DNA from: an uncultured Selenomonadales bacterium
GTDB taxonomy: Bacteria > Bacillota > Negativicutes > Acidaminococcales > Acidaminococcaceae
Assembly: GCA_900314855.1 (NCBI GenBank)
Contig: OMWZ01000009.1
Coordinates: forward strand, 1 to 64,000
Direction: 5' to 3'
Length of the DNA: 64,000 bases
In this document: in pieces, positions 51,820-60,334 of the stretch
Position numbering within the stretch: the first letter of the stretch is position 1
Layout: each line of letters starts with the position of its first letter
Position numbers and translations under genes: made by a program
The notes under the pieces: generated by a model
The model's database searches: none
Told to the model about the DNA's origin: nothing
Seen by the model: only the letters and a program-made list of their open reading frames with translations

Positions 51820-52152
51820 TCACGTCGGGAAGACCGCCTGGACGAGATACATATACAAAGCCGTCCCGGCTGCCATGGACAGGAACATGCTGCGCCGCCA
51901 TACGTGTAGCCCGACCGTCACGGCCAGGGCCAGGATCTCGGGGATGCCATGACTGCCGCCGGTGAGGCTGACATGCCGCAGGCAGTACACGACCAGGAGG
52001 GCAAAGATAGCCGACGGCAGCATCCGTCCCAGGTATCGGACGTAGGCCGGCGTCTCTTTCCCCGACGGAAAGAGGAGAAAGGGGAGATAGCGTGTCCCCA
52101 TGGTGGTGGCGGCGCACAGGGCAATCGTAATCAGTTGTTCTGTCAGGCTCAC
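51820..52152 (-). CDS. azlD: AzlD family branched-chain amino acid export subunit
   Basis: Small membrane partner of AzlC. The 110 residues start at a GTG that overlaps the azlC stop (GTGA) and contain four spans: LTEQLITIALCAATTMGTRY LPFLLF, MLPSAIFALLVVYCLRHVSL, EILALAVTVGLHVW and a last span with TALYMYLVQAVF. The long open frame upstream is azlC in another frame. Confidence 0.9.
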   Translation of the reverse strand: MSLTEQLITIALCAATTMGTRYLPFLLFPSGKETPAYVRYLGRMLPSAIFALLVVYCLRHVSLTGGSHGIPEILALAVTVGLHVWRRSMFLSMAAGTALYMYLVQAVFPT

Positions 52153-52907
52153 GGTCCTTCCACCTTCCTTTCTCCGGCGTAGCGGCGCAGGGGGCGGCGC
52201 AGCAAGGTCAAGGCCACGAGGATCAGGCCCAGGGACGGCAGCAGGAAATGGTCCGGCCCCCAGACGGCTAGGCTTCCCAGACAGGCAGCCAGGCCGACGA
52301 GGGAGCTGACGTGCATCTCTTCCCGCAGCCACTGCTCGACGAAAATGACGGCAAAGAGGGAGGTCATAATAAAGTCCAGCCCCTTCATGGGGAACTGGAC
52401 CAGGGTCCCAAAGGCACTGCCCAGCGCGACGCCGGCAACCCAGTACAGGTAATTCAGGACGGATACCCACCAATAGAACCAGCCCCTGTCGATGCCGAAC
52501 GGGACTTCCACCGAATAGTTGATGGCGAAAGTCTCATCACACAGGAACTGGAGGAGAAACGGCTTTTTCCAACCCATGCCACGGTATTTTTCCAACAGGG
52601 AAATCCCATAGAAAAGATGACGGGACTGGATGACCAGCGCCAGAATCAGGACCTGGAACGGAGCGAATGGTGACAAAAGCAAGGACACCGCGACAAACTC
52701 CAGGGACCCGCCGAAGATAGCGGCTGCCATGACGGGTGCAACCCAGGGAGCCAACCCCATGCCGTGGGCGAAGACGCCGCAGCCAATGCCCAGGAATAAA
52801 AATCCCAAAAGCATCGGGATCGTATGGGGAAACGCCGTCCGGAAAGCCGCCCGCGCCACACTCTGCCCCGCAGTGGACGCGGGAGAAGGGGAAAAACGGG
52901 AATCCAT
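52149..52907 (-). CDS. azlC: AzlC family branched-chain amino acid exporter
   Basis: Inner-membrane exporter of leucine/isoleucine/valine or analogues. The 252 residues have about six spans with the family pattern: TIPMLLGFLFLGIGCGVFAH, IFGGSLEFVAVSLLL, QSRHLFYGISLLEKYRG, LCDETFAINYSV. The start follows AGGAGA, 7 bases before the ATG. The longer upstream frame is promoter DNA. Confidence 0.92.
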   Translation of the reverse strand: MDSRFSPSPASTAGQSVARAAFRTAFPHTIPMLLGFLFLGIGCGVFAHGMGLAPWVAPVMAAAIFGGSLEFVAVSLLLSPFAPFQVLILALVIQSRHLFYGISLLEKYRGMGWKKPFLLQFLCDETFAINYSVEVPFGIDRGWFYWWVSVLNYLYWVAGVALGSAFGTLVQFPMKGLDFIMTSLFAVIFVEQWLREEMHVSSLVGLAACLGSLAVWGPDHFLLPSLGLILVALTLLRRPLRRYAGERKVEGP

Positions 52908-53018
52908 GGAACACTCTCCTTCTTTTACAGTAACTATCCCTGTTTTACGCACAGTTAAAATGGATATGTCCTCCATTGTAACTGCGGGCAGAAGGATTTG
53001 TCAAATTTGGCGGAAAAG

Positions 53019-53047
53019 TTGAAGAAAAACAGTTCGTATCGTATAAT
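53019..53047 (+). promoter_or_regulatory. Promoter of the first NSS transporter
   Basis: TTGAAG, 17 bases, TATAAT, about 95 bases before the start. The leader is GC-rich with short complementary stretches; I recognise no riboswitch in it. Confidence 0.7.
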
Positions 53048-53142
53048 TGAAATATATTTTTACAGATAAAGCGTGAAAAAGTAAACGGCACTGGGACGGC
53101 AGGATACCAGCCGCTCCCCGCCGGCAAGGAGTTGGATTCATC

Positions 53143-54513
53143 ATGGGAAACAGCAGCTTCTCCACCCGCCTCGGATTTATCCTCGTATCGGCCGGCTGCG
53201 CCATCGGCCTGGGCAATGTATGGCGTTTCCCGTATATTACGGGCAAGTACGGCGGGGCAACCTTTGTCCTGCTCTACCTGGTCTTTCTGGCCATCCTTGG
53301 CCTGCCCATCATGGTGGCGGAATTTGCCGTAGGCCGCGCCAGCGTGCACAGCGCGGCAAAATCCTTCGATATCCTGGAACCGAAGGGTACCAAGTGGCAT
53401 TGGTACAAATACGGAGCCATCCTGGGCAACATTATGCTGATGATGTACTACACCACCATTTCGGGATGGATGTTCTACTACTTCTACAAGATGCTGATAG
53501 GCGGTTTCACCGGTCTGGACCCGAAACAGGTCAGCGCCATCCTGGGCGGCCTCGTGACGGATCCCGTCACCATGACAGGCTGCATGACCCTCGTCGTCTG
53601 CCTCGGCGGCGCCGTATGCTATCTGGGCGTCCAGTCCGGTGTGGAACGCATTACAAAGGCCATGATGACGGCCCTCCTGTTCCTGATGGTAGCCCTGGCC
53701 GTCAATTCCGTCCTCCTGCCAGGCAGCGAGGCCGGTCTCGCCTACTACCTGCTGCCGGACTTCAGCCGCTTCAGCCAGTACAGCCTCAACGAGGTCATCT
53801 TCAACGCCATGGGGCAGGCCTTTTTCACTCTGAGCCTTGGCATCGGCGCCCTGGCCATCTTCGGCAGCTACATCGGCAAGGAAAAACGCCTCACGGGCGA
53901 AGCCCTGTGGATCATCGTCCTCGACACCTTCGTGGCTCTCATGGCAGGTCTCATCATTTTCCCGGCCTGCTTCAGCTACGGCATCAACCCCGGCGCCGGC
54001 CCGAACCTGCTCTTCGTGACGCTGCCCAATGTGTTCAATCATATGCCCGGCGGCCGCTTCTGGGGCAGCCTGTTCTTCCTCTTCATGATTTTCGCGTCCA
54101 TGTCGACGGTCATCGCCGTCTTTGAAAACCTTATCGCCTGTTTCATGGACCTGACGGGCCTGGATCGCAAGACCATCGTGCGCCGCGGCGCGCCGGTCAT
54201 CATGCTCCTTTCCCTGCCCTGCATCCTGGGTTTCAACGTTTGGAGCGGCTTCCAGCCCTTCGGCCCTGGTTCGGGCGTCCTCGACCTGGAGGACTTCGTC
54301 GTCAGCAACAATCTCCTACCCTTGGGCAGCTTGATTTACCTCGCCTTCTGCACGTCCCGCTACGGATGGGGCTGGGACAACTTCCTTAAAGAAGCCGACA
54401 CCGGCAAAGGCGTGCCCTTCCCTCAATGGATCCGCGTGTACGCCACGTACCTTTTACCCCTTATTGTGCTCTATATCTTCGTGAACGGGTATATCGGTAT
54501 TTTCGGCAAGTAA
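53143..54513 (+). CDS. Sodium-dependent amino acid transporter (NSS/SNF family)
   Basis: Na+-coupled importer of the neurotransmitter:sodium symporter family, amino acid type. The 456 residues have about 11-12 spans. The Na-site region is FILVSAGCAIGLGNVWRFPY in span 1; later FFTLSLGIGALAIFGSYI (span 6) and STVIAVFENLIACFMDLTG. Many bacterial members move tryptophan, tyrosine or leucine. The specificity is open. A paralog, very similar at the start, follows after the mobile element. Confidence 0.92.
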   Translation: MGNSSFSTRLGFILVSAGCAIGLGNVWRFPYITGKYGGATFVLLYLVFLAILGLPIMVAEFAVGRASVHSAAKSFDILEPKGTKWHWYKYGAILGNIMLMMYYTTISGWMFYYFYKMLIGGFTGLDPKQVSAILGGLVTDPVTMTGCMTLVVCLGGAVCYLGVQSGVERITKAMMTALLFLMVALAVNSVLLPGSEAGLAYYLLPDFSRFSQYSLNEVIFNAMGQAFFTLSLGIGALAIFGSYIGKEKRLTGEALWIIVLDTFVALMAGLIIFPACFSYGINPGAGPNLLFVTLPNVFNHMPGGRFWGSLFFLFMIFASMSTVIAVFENLIACFMDLTGLDRKTIVRRGAPVIMLLSLPCILGFNVWSGFQPFGPGSGVLDLEDFVVSNNLLPLGSLIYLAFCTSRYGWGWDNFLKEADTGKGVPFPQWIRVYATYLLPLIVLYIFVNGYIGIFGK

Positions 54514-54543
54514 CCGTTCGTGTCCGGGAAAGACAGCCCGGTA

Positions 54544-54561
54544 TCACATACTTAAAGATAT
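54544..54561 (+). repeat. Left arm of the 18-bp dyad at the element's insertion site
   Basis: TCACATACTTAAAGATAT; its near-perfect inverted copy (17 of 18) is the right arm at 63314-63331. The two arms belong to the target, not to the element. Confidence 0.8.
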
Positions 54562-54567
54562 TGGTGT
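54560..54567 (+). repeat. Left core copy of the element (attL)
   Basis: ATTGGTGT, repeated directly at 63305-63312. This is the likely crossover core of the serine recombinase. Confidence 0.8.
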
Positions 54568-54570
54568 CAT

Positions 54571-56193
54571 TCAATCAATTTTGCCGATGAAGCGGTAGAA
54601 GATTTCTACCTCCTGTTCCCGGCTTCCGTCTTCGTTCTTGACCGCCTCATGGACAAGGATTTTTTCAATCAGCGTGTTCAAGAGTTCAGCGGTGAGTTCC
54701 GTGGGATTGACGCACTCTTTCATCAAGGCAATCCATTTTTCTGCGTCTGCGGCACTCTGGCTTTCAGCGGCAATAGCAGATTGAAGCTGTTCAATCTTTT
54801 CTTCCAGTTCCGCCTGTTCGCTTTGGTACTTCCCGGACAGCATATTGAAGTTGTATTCTGTGATACGCCCCGCCGCCCAGTCCTCATACATCCGGGCAAA
54901 CAGGGTATCGACCTCGGCTTTCCGCTTCTCCGCTTTTTTCAGTTCAGCAGCCTGTTTTTTTCTTGCGGCGGCCTGTCCTTTGTCATTGGCGTTCAGCAGC
55001 CGTTTCAAAAGCTGTTCTTCATCGTGCTGTACCAGCGCCGACCAGTATTGCAGACGGGAGAGGACATAGGCGTAAAGCACATCATAGCGGATGTAGTGCA
55101 TGGAGCATTGGCGTGTGCCTTGCCCGTTCTTGCTACAATGGTAGTAGCCATAGGGCTTGCTGTTCTGTCTGTTCTCCCCGTAGGCCAGCGACCAGCCGCA
55201 GTCCGCACACTTTATCAGCCCCGCAAAAATCTGTGTCGTGCCATTCTTGCGCTCCCTCCGGCGGCTTGCGATCTGCTCCTGTACCTGCCGGAAAACCTGT
55301 TCGCTGATAATCGGCTCCTGCGTGTTCTCCACCCGCACCCATTCGCTTTGGGGCTTGCGTATCCTCCGCTTGTTCTTAAAGGAAATATTGGTCTCCCGGT
55401 AGTGGATGGTATGGCCGATGTAGGTTTCATCTTTCATAATGCTTTTGACCTGCGCTATCGTCCATGCGTAGCCTTTTTCCTCTGGTGCGCCAGCATAGAT
55501 ATTGGCGAAAGTCCCGTCACGCTGGAAGTTGATAAATCCCGGCGTCGGTACTTTTTCCGCAATCAATATCCTTGTAATGCTGGCCGCCCCTTTGCCGTGA
55601 ATAGCAAGGTCAAAAATCTTCTCCACGATCCAGCGGGTTTCCTCGTCGATTATCAGCTTGTTCTTGATTTCCGGGTGCTTCTTGTACCCGAGGGGAGCAT
55701 AGGCGCTGATACGCTGTCCGGCGGCAAACTTTGCCTTGAAAGCAGTTTTTACCTTGCGGCTGGTGTCCTTTGCGAACCATTCGTTGAACAGGTTTTTGAA
55801 TGGCACAAAATCGGACAGTCCCTTTTCTGTGTCCTCATTCTCCGCAACGGCGATGTACCGCACCCGTTTTTCCGGGAACAGAAATTCCAGATAGTAGTCC
55901 ATCATCACATGCTCCCGCCCGAAACGGGACAGGTCTTTGGTGACAATGCAGTTTACTTTTCCGGCTTCCACATCGTCCATCATGCGCTGGAAACTCGGAC
56001 GCTCGAAGTTTGTCCCACTCCACCCATCGTCCACATATTCTCCGACCACATGAAGCCCCTGCTCCCTTGCGTACTGTTGCAGGATTGTCCGCTGCGTTTC
56101 AATGCTTACGCTGTCACCATAGCTTTCATCGTCACGGCTTAACCGCATATAAAGAGCCGTGTTGTAAATGGTAGTATTGTAAGGTTGTTTCAC
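54571..56193 (-). CDS. Large serine recombinase
   Basis: Catalyses integration and excision of the element. The 540 residues show the resolvase N-domain with the catalytic Ser in ALYMRLSRDDE and the Arg in TKDLSRFGREHVMM, the recombinase domain (APLGYKKHPEIKNKLIIDEE), a zinc-ribbon (IKCADCGWSLAYGE and YYHCSKNGQGTRQC), a coiled coil and a C-terminal DUF4368-like end. GTG 56193 follows AAGGAGGAT; the upstream frame is unsupported. Group of TndX/TnpX-type recombinases. Confidence 0.92.
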   Translation of the reverse strand: MKQPYNTTIYNTALYMRLSRDDESYGDSVSIETQRTILQQYAREQGLHVVGEYVDDGWSGTNFERPSFQRMMDDVEAGKVNCIVTKDLSRFGREHVMMDYYLEFLFPEKRVRYIAVAENEDTEKGLSDFVPFKNLFNEWFAKDTSRKVKTAFKAKFAAGQRISAYAPLGYKKHPEIKNKLIIDEETRWIVEKIFDLAIHGKGAASITRILIAEKVPTPGFINFQRDGTFANIYAGAPEEKGYAWTIAQVKSIMKDETYIGHTIHYRETNISFKNKRRIRKPQSEWVRVENTQEPIISEQVFRQVQEQIASRRRERKNGTTQIFAGLIKCADCGWSLAYGENRQNSKPYGYYHCSKNGQGTRQCSMHYIRYDVLYAYVLSRLQYWSALVQHDEEQLLKRLLNANDKGQAAARKKQAAELKKAEKRKAEVDTLFARMYEDWAAGRITEYNFNMLSGKYQSEQAELEEKIEQLQSAIAAESQSAADAEKWIALMKECVNPTELTAELLNTLIEKILVHEAVKNEDGSREQEVEIFYRFIGKID

Positions 56194-56253
56194 CGTAAAA
56201 ATCCTCCTTCTAAAGAAACAACCCACGCTTACAATACTTTTGCTCTATGGCAA

Positions 56254-56445
56254 TTATATCATAAGCGTGGCCGTGTGCCGGACGACATCCACAATCAGAT
56301 CGCCAATCGGACGACCGCCAGCGGCAAAATGTTCGGAGATTTTGATACGGTTTTTCCCACATACAAAATACTGTGTGCCGTTCTCGTCAGTAATGACCTG
56401 CCCGGTGTGTATTGTATCAATAATGTCGCTTTCGCTTTTTACCAT
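56254..56445 (-). CDS. Small element protein of unknown function
   Basis: A 63-residue protein preceded by GGAGGACACTGG and ATG. The middle is GTQYFVCGKNRIKISEHFAA followed by GDLIVDVVRHTATLM. It lies just upstream of the recombinase. Similar-sized proteins lie beside recombinases in related elements, sometimes with regulatory roles, but I cannot assign a family. Confidence 0.6.
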   Translation of the reverse strand: MVKSESDIIDTIHTGQVITDENGTQYFVCGKNRIKISEHFAAGGRPIGDLIVDVVRHTATLMI

Positions 56446-56503
56446 CCAGTGTCCTCCGTATGATTATTTTTCATCATGCAGCTTGAATTTCTGTTCATAG
56501 CGT

Positions 56504-57442
56504 TTACCTCCCTCTTGTTCGCTGCTGCCGTTTCAGCTCCGCCAGCACTTCCGGCGGGATACGGCCAACCAGCCTTTGCATATTTTCCAGTTCGCTTTCC
56601 AGCTTTGCCCGTTCCATGCGGTCTTTCATCTTGCCGCTTTCACTGGCCTTTGCCCTTGATTCCAGCTTTTGATTTTCTTCCAAAAGGTCTTTGATCGTGA
56701 CCTTGTATTTTTTCAGCTGCCCGGAGAAGTTCTCCATCTGCGGAAACCATTTTTTCAGCATGGAGAGGGCTTCTTCTTTTTTCTTTCCGGCGTTCAGCGG
56801 GTTTATGCCGTCAAGGGCGGCTTCAATGGCTCTGGCCTGTTTGGAGAGGGAAACCGCCTGTTTGAACAGCCGGGTGGGAATGTGCTTCCGGCCTGTCTTG
56901 CTGGCGCTCTCCCCACGCTCCAAATCCGGGTATTTTTCCACCATGTAAGCGTGAAAATCGTCCTGCCACTTCGTCAGGTTTGCCCGGTTGCCAATGATTT
57001 CTTTGGCGCACAGGCGGTTGTCCTTTGTCAGCGGCACAAAGGTCAAATGCAGGTGGGGCGTTTTCTCGTCCATGTGTACCACCGCCGACACGATATTTTC
57101 CCGGCCTACCCGGTCAATGAGGAAATCCGCCGCCCGCTGGAAAAATGTCTGTATTTCCTTTGGGGATTTCCCCTTGAAAAACTCCGGGCTGGCAGTTATC
57201 AGGGTATCGACAAACCGGGTGCTGTCTTTTCTCGTCCGGCACCCGGCCTGCTCGATACGGCTCTGAATGAAGTGGTAATAGCGTCCCTCCGGCTTGACGA
57301 TATGGAAGTTGTACTTGCTTTTGGCTGTGTCAATGTCGGGGTTGCTGGCGTACTGTTCTTTCTGGCGTTCGTGATGGGCTTCCAGCGGCCTTGCCGGGTT
57401 GCCCTTGTGCTTCTCAAAACGCAAGATTGCGTGTTGTGCCAT
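56504..57442 (-). CDS. MobV/Pre-type relaxase
   Basis: Nicks the element at its origin of transfer and pilots the strand. The 312 residues begin MAQHAILRFEKHKGNPARPL with HHERQ, then the HUH metal motif HMDEKTPHLHLTFVPL. A coiled-coil region fills the rest (about 210-312). The start follows AAAGGAG; the longer frame is not supported. It fits the MobV (Mob_Pre) family. Confidence 0.88.
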   Translation of the reverse strand: MAQHAILRFEKHKGNPARPLEAHHERQKEQYASNPDIDTAKSKYNFHIVKPEGRYYHFIQSRIEQAGCRTRKDSTRFVDTLITASPEFFKGKSPKEIQTFFQRAADFLIDRVGRENIVSAVVHMDEKTPHLHLTFVPLTKDNRLCAKEIIGNRANLTKWQDDFHAYMVEKYPDLERGESASKTGRKHIPTRLFKQAVSLSKQARAIEAALDGINPLNAGKKKEEALSMLKKWFPQMENFSGQLKKYKVTIKDLLEENQKLESRAKASESGKMKDRMERAKLESELENMQRLVGRIPPEVLAELKRQQRTRGR

Positions 57443-57577
57443 GAAACTCCTTTCCCCATTCCTTTCCCATCCGGGGTTTTCCACAGGGAAAATCCCGCCG
57501 GAAATAGCTCGGATAAGATTGGAATGGATAGAATCTAAATCAATCTTTTAATCTTTGTATTTCTATATACCGTCCGG

Positions 57578-57621
57578 TTTCCGTACTTCTCACGGGTGAT
57601 TTCCGTACTTCATGGGTACGG
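57578..57621. repeat. Direct 12-bp repeats and a dyad upstream of the relaxase
   Basis: TTTCCGTACTTC occurs at 57578-57589 and again at 57600-57611, 22 bases apart. CCGTAC-N7-GTACGG (57603-57621) overlaps the second copy. They stand between the RepA-like gene and mobV. They may be iteron- or oriT-like, or relics of a repeated coding tail of the RepA-like gene. Confidence 0.5.
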
Positions 57622-57624
57622 TTT

Positions 57625-58020
57625 TCAGCCCTCCGGCGTACCATAACCGGATTTCTTGAAGTCGGTGTTTGGAACCGCTTCATAGGATTTTGGGTAAATG
57701 CGATTGGGTTTTCCACAGCCCTGCTTCTGGATCTCTATCAGCCCGGCGTATTGCAGTTCCCGCAGGGTATTCACCGCCTTTTGCCGCCCACAGCGGAGCA
57801 GGTCAACCACCTCGCAAATGGGATAATACAGATAAATCCGCCCATACTCGTCCGCCCACCCATTTTCCCGGGATAACTCCGTCCGGCGCAGGATAAAGGC
57901 ATACAGCAGCTTTGTCTCATTGGACAGGGGCTTGAATGTAGGTGCTTCAAAGAGGAAATTGGGGAGCCGGGTGAAGCTGAACGCCTGTTCCGGCTGATGA
58001 ATGTAAATCGTGTTTGTCAT
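57625..58020 (-). CDS. Short RepA_N-like replication initiator protein
   Basis: The 131 residues carry the winged-helix N-terminal domain of RepA_N initiators: FSFTRLPNFLFEAPTFKPLS, NETKLLYAFILRRTELSREN and QKAVNTLRELQYAGLIEIQK. The normal C-terminal part is absent. Beyond the stop the DNA still codes, in another frame, for a tail (THEVRKSPVR) of the kind seen in longer relatives, so this may be a frameshifted remnant. No good ribosome-binding site precedes the ATG. It may still help replication during transfer. Confidence 0.6.
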   Translation of the reverse strand: MTNTIYIHQPEQAFSFTRLPNFLFEAPTFKPLSNETKLLYAFILRRTELSRENGWADEYGRIYLYYPICEVVDLLRCGRQKAVNTLRELQYAGLIEIQKQGCGKPNRIYPKSYEAVPNTDFKKSGYGTPEG

Positions 58021-58030
58021 AGCGTGTTTT

Positions 58031-58143
58031 GTGGACGGTTAGAAGCCTGTTTTCCGGGGTGGGCGATAATTTATACCACCCGCCCCGGTTTGGGGCTTGC
58101 GAAGCCTGATAAATCAAGGCTTTTTTCGCTCCTAACTGTCCAC
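58031..58143. repeat. Long-range inverted repeat around the RepA-like start
   Basis: GTGGACGGTTAG (58031-58042) and CTAACTGTCCAC (58132-58143) match in 11 of 12 positions. Between them lie CCCCGG/GGGG pairs and a plus-strand hairpin with T run (AAGCCTGATAAATCAAGGCT then TTTTT). Confidence 0.5.
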
Positions 58144-58545
58144 ACAAGACCTCCTTTTCCGTTCACTTTCTGTTTTCTGCCGCCTGTGAACTCTGGCGGC
58201 ACAGCCGGGGCAGTATTTAGCCCGGTTGGATTTGGGGACGAACACGCCGCCGCAGACTGCACAGCGTTTCAAGTCCTTATCCCGGAAAATCTCTGCTTCC
58301 AACGCCCCGTCCAGCGGCAAGACTGCCCAGCGGAACCACTTGCAGCAGACCGAGAAAGAAACCGTCTGCGGGCAGGTGCAGGTGTCCCCATCGTCAAGGG
58401 CAATGCAGTTGCCGTCCTCACAGCAACAGCACTCCCGGCGTATCAGGGCGCTTGCCCGTTTCCGCTGCGCCGGGGTCATGCGGTAAAGGGAACCGTCCGG
58501 CCTGCATTCCAGCGGCGGCAAGTCTTTGTAGGGATTATTTTTCAT
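58132..58545 (-). CDS. Cysteine-rich VLP-domain-like element protein
   Basis: A 137-residue protein preceded by GGAGGGAACGC. It has three cysteine groups: RRECCCCEDGNCIALDDGDT with CTCPQ, then CCKWFRWAVLPLDGAL, then CAVCGGVFVPKSNRAKYCPG. The last resembles a treble-clef zinc finger. It matches the cysteine-rich VLP proteins common in mobilizable elements of gut Firmicutes. Probably binds zinc; the role is unknown. Confidence 0.7.
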   Translation of the reverse strand: MKNNPYKDLPPLECRPDGSLYRMTPAQRKRASALIRRECCCCEDGNCIALDDGDTCTCPQTVSFSVCCKWFRWAVLPLDGALEAEIFRDKDLKRCAVCGGVFVPKSNRAKYCPGCAARVHRRQKTESERKRRSCVDS

Positions 58546-58925
58546 GCGTTCCCTCCGTTTTGCTTTCCGCTGCCGTTCTCCCCGAAAAGGCTTCCTGCCC
58601 CATTCCTGCGGCGTGTTCCGGCGTTGGCACGCTCCCCATAACTTCGGGACAACTTGTCCCAAAGTGACCTCTGGACAAAGTGTCCAGAAGTCGGCTCCTT
58701 GCGGTGCTTCCCCAGCCGGGGGTATTCCTTTTCGGACGGTCATTCGGTTTTCAAGGTGCTGTCCATCGATGAACTAACCTAAGTCTACACCGAAATGACC
58801 GCCCGTCCCGTATATCCGAAAGGTGGGAAATCTGCCTGAAAATCCCCCCATTTCCACGCTCTCGGAATTGTGGTAGAATGGAAGAAACTGAACAGTAAAT
58901 TTGAAGTTGTGGAGGTAACACATAG
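58546..58925. other. 380-base spacer with paired palindromes and the kinase promoter
   Basis: No convincing gene. It holds GGGACAACTTGTCCC (58646-58660) and CTGGACAAAGTGTCCAG (58671-58687), both built on GGACA-N3-TGTCC and centred 26 bases apart. Near the right end TTCCAC-17-TAGAAT (-10 about 58874) is a weak promoter for the kinase. Confidence 0.6.
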
Positions 58926-59471
58926 ATGGATCAAGGTAGAATTATTGTAATCACAGGTTCGCCGGGGACGGGGAAAACTACAACGGCATCTACTGTTGCA
59001 AAAGAATCGGATTTGGAAAAATCTGTGCATATGCACACAGATGACTTTTATCATTATTTGAGTAAAGGGGCAATACCACCATATTTGCCAGAATCAAATG
59101 AGCAAAATTTGATTGTCATTGAAGCATTTTTAGAAGCCGCGAAGCGATATGCTCGTGGTGGATATGATGTAATTGTAGATGGTATTGTAGGACCGTGGTT
59201 TTTAGAGCCGTGGCTCAACATTGTTCAAGAGCATTATGAAGTACACTATATCGTTTTAAGAGCAAGTAAAGAAGAAACTATGAAGAGAGCTATCAAACGC
59301 TCAAAGTTAGACAGAGAAACAAATATTGAATTAGTTGAAACGATGTGGGAACAATTTTCCAATTTAGGAATCTATGAATCAAATGTTATTGATACAACTA
59401 CGCACTCAGTCAAAGATACTGTATCAGCAGTAAAAGAAAAAATTGTAAGGGGTACTGCTTTACTGCTTTAG
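58926..59471 (+). CDS. P-loop kinase-like protein (AAA/zeta/CPT-like)
   Basis: A 181-residue P-loop protein: IIVITGSPGTGKTTTASTVA, VHMHTDDFYHYLSKGAIPPY, VDGIVGPWFLEPW and a lid-like RASKEETMKRAIKRS. The pattern is that of chloramphenicol-phosphotransferase-like and nucleoside-kinase-like proteins. It may phosphorylate a small molecule, perhaps an antibiotic. Its codons are much more AT-rich than the element's backbone, so it is probably a later acquisition. Confidence 0.65.
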   Translation: MDQGRIIVITGSPGTGKTTTASTVAKESDLEKSVHMHTDDFYHYLSKGAIPPYLPESNEQNLIVIEAFLEAAKRYARGGYDVIVDGIVGPWFLEPWLNIVQEHYEVHYIVLRASKEETMKRAIKRSKLDRETNIELVETMWEQFSNLGIYESNVIDTTTHSVKDTVSAVKEKIVRGTALLL

Positions 59472-59508
59472 GCAATTCCAGTTTGTCGAGCAGACAAGGA
59501 GGGAGAAC

Positions 59509-60309
59509 ATGGAACTATCCATACAAGAACGCCTGAAAGACCTGCGTGTGGAGCGTGGCCTGACGCTGGAGCAGCTTGCGGAAGAAACCCATCTCTCCAA
59601 GTCTGCGTTAGGCAGCTATGAGGGGGACAAGTTCAAGGACATCAGCCACTATGCCCTTATCCAGCTGGCAAAGTTTTACGAAGTGTCCGTTGATTATCTG
59701 CTGTGCCGTTCTGAAACAAAAAATCACCCAAACGCCGATCTTGCAGACCTGCGTTTGAGTGATGATATGATTGAATTTTTGAAAAGCAGGCTGGTGGATA
59801 ATGCCCTCCTGTGTGAACTGGCGACGCACCCGGATTTTCCCCGGCTCATGGCTGACCTTGAAATCTATGTAAACGGCATAGCGGCAAAGCAGGTACAGGG
59901 GGCAAACGCCATTGTGGACGCTGTGAGTGCAACGATTATGAAACAACACAATCCCGGCTTGACTGACCCGCAGCTGCGACAGCTTATCGCCGCCCACATT
60001 GACGACGACAGCTTTTGCCGCTATGTGATACAGCAGGACATAAACAAGATAGCCCTTGACCTGCGGGAAGCCCACAAGGACGATTTTTTCAGTGTCCCGG
60101 AGGACAATCCTCTGGAAGATTTCTTGCAGACCGCCGAAGAAGCCGCCAGCCCAAACAGCGACCCGGAACAGGCTGCGATGGCCTTTATCTGCAAGCGGCT
60201 CAAACTGAACTATGGGAAGCTGTCGGAGGAGGAAAAGAAATGGCTGAAAAGGATTGCACAGAAGTCGGACTTGCTGAAAAATCCAAACCCGCAGCGGGGA
60301 AGAAAATGA
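59509..60309 (+). CDS. XRE-family HTH regulator
   Basis: A 266-residue protein with an N-terminal Cro/C1 helix-turn-helix (ERLKDLRVERGLTLEQLAEE, THLSKSALGSYEG, YALIQLAKFYEVSVDYLLC) and a helical C-terminal part with no recognised domain. The start follows GGAGGGAGAAC. It could control the element or the cargo around it. The palindromes at 58.65 kb are possible binding sites. Confidence 0.85.
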   Translation: MELSIQERLKDLRVERGLTLEQLAEETHLSKSALGSYEGDKFKDISHYALIQLAKFYEVSVDYLLCRSETKNHPNADLADLRLSDDMIEFLKSRLVDNALLCELATHPDFPRLMADLEIYVNGIAAKQVQGANAIVDAVSATIMKQHNPGLTDPQLRQLIAAHIDDDSFCRYVIQQDINKIALDLREAHKDDFFSVPEDNPLEDFLQTAEEAASPNSDPEQAAMAFICKRLKLNYGKLSEEEKKWLKRIAQKSDLLKNPNPQRGRK

Positions 60310-60334
60310 GAAATTAGATATGCAAAAAGGAAAA

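Noticed and set aside
53048-53142. Riboswitch in the leader of the first NSS gene
   Set aside because: There are GC-rich complementary stretches, but I can match no known class.
58546-58743. Upstream extension of the Cys-rich protein
   Set aside because: The MKNNPY start has a strong ribosome-binding site; the extension covers the paired palindromes and has no domain.
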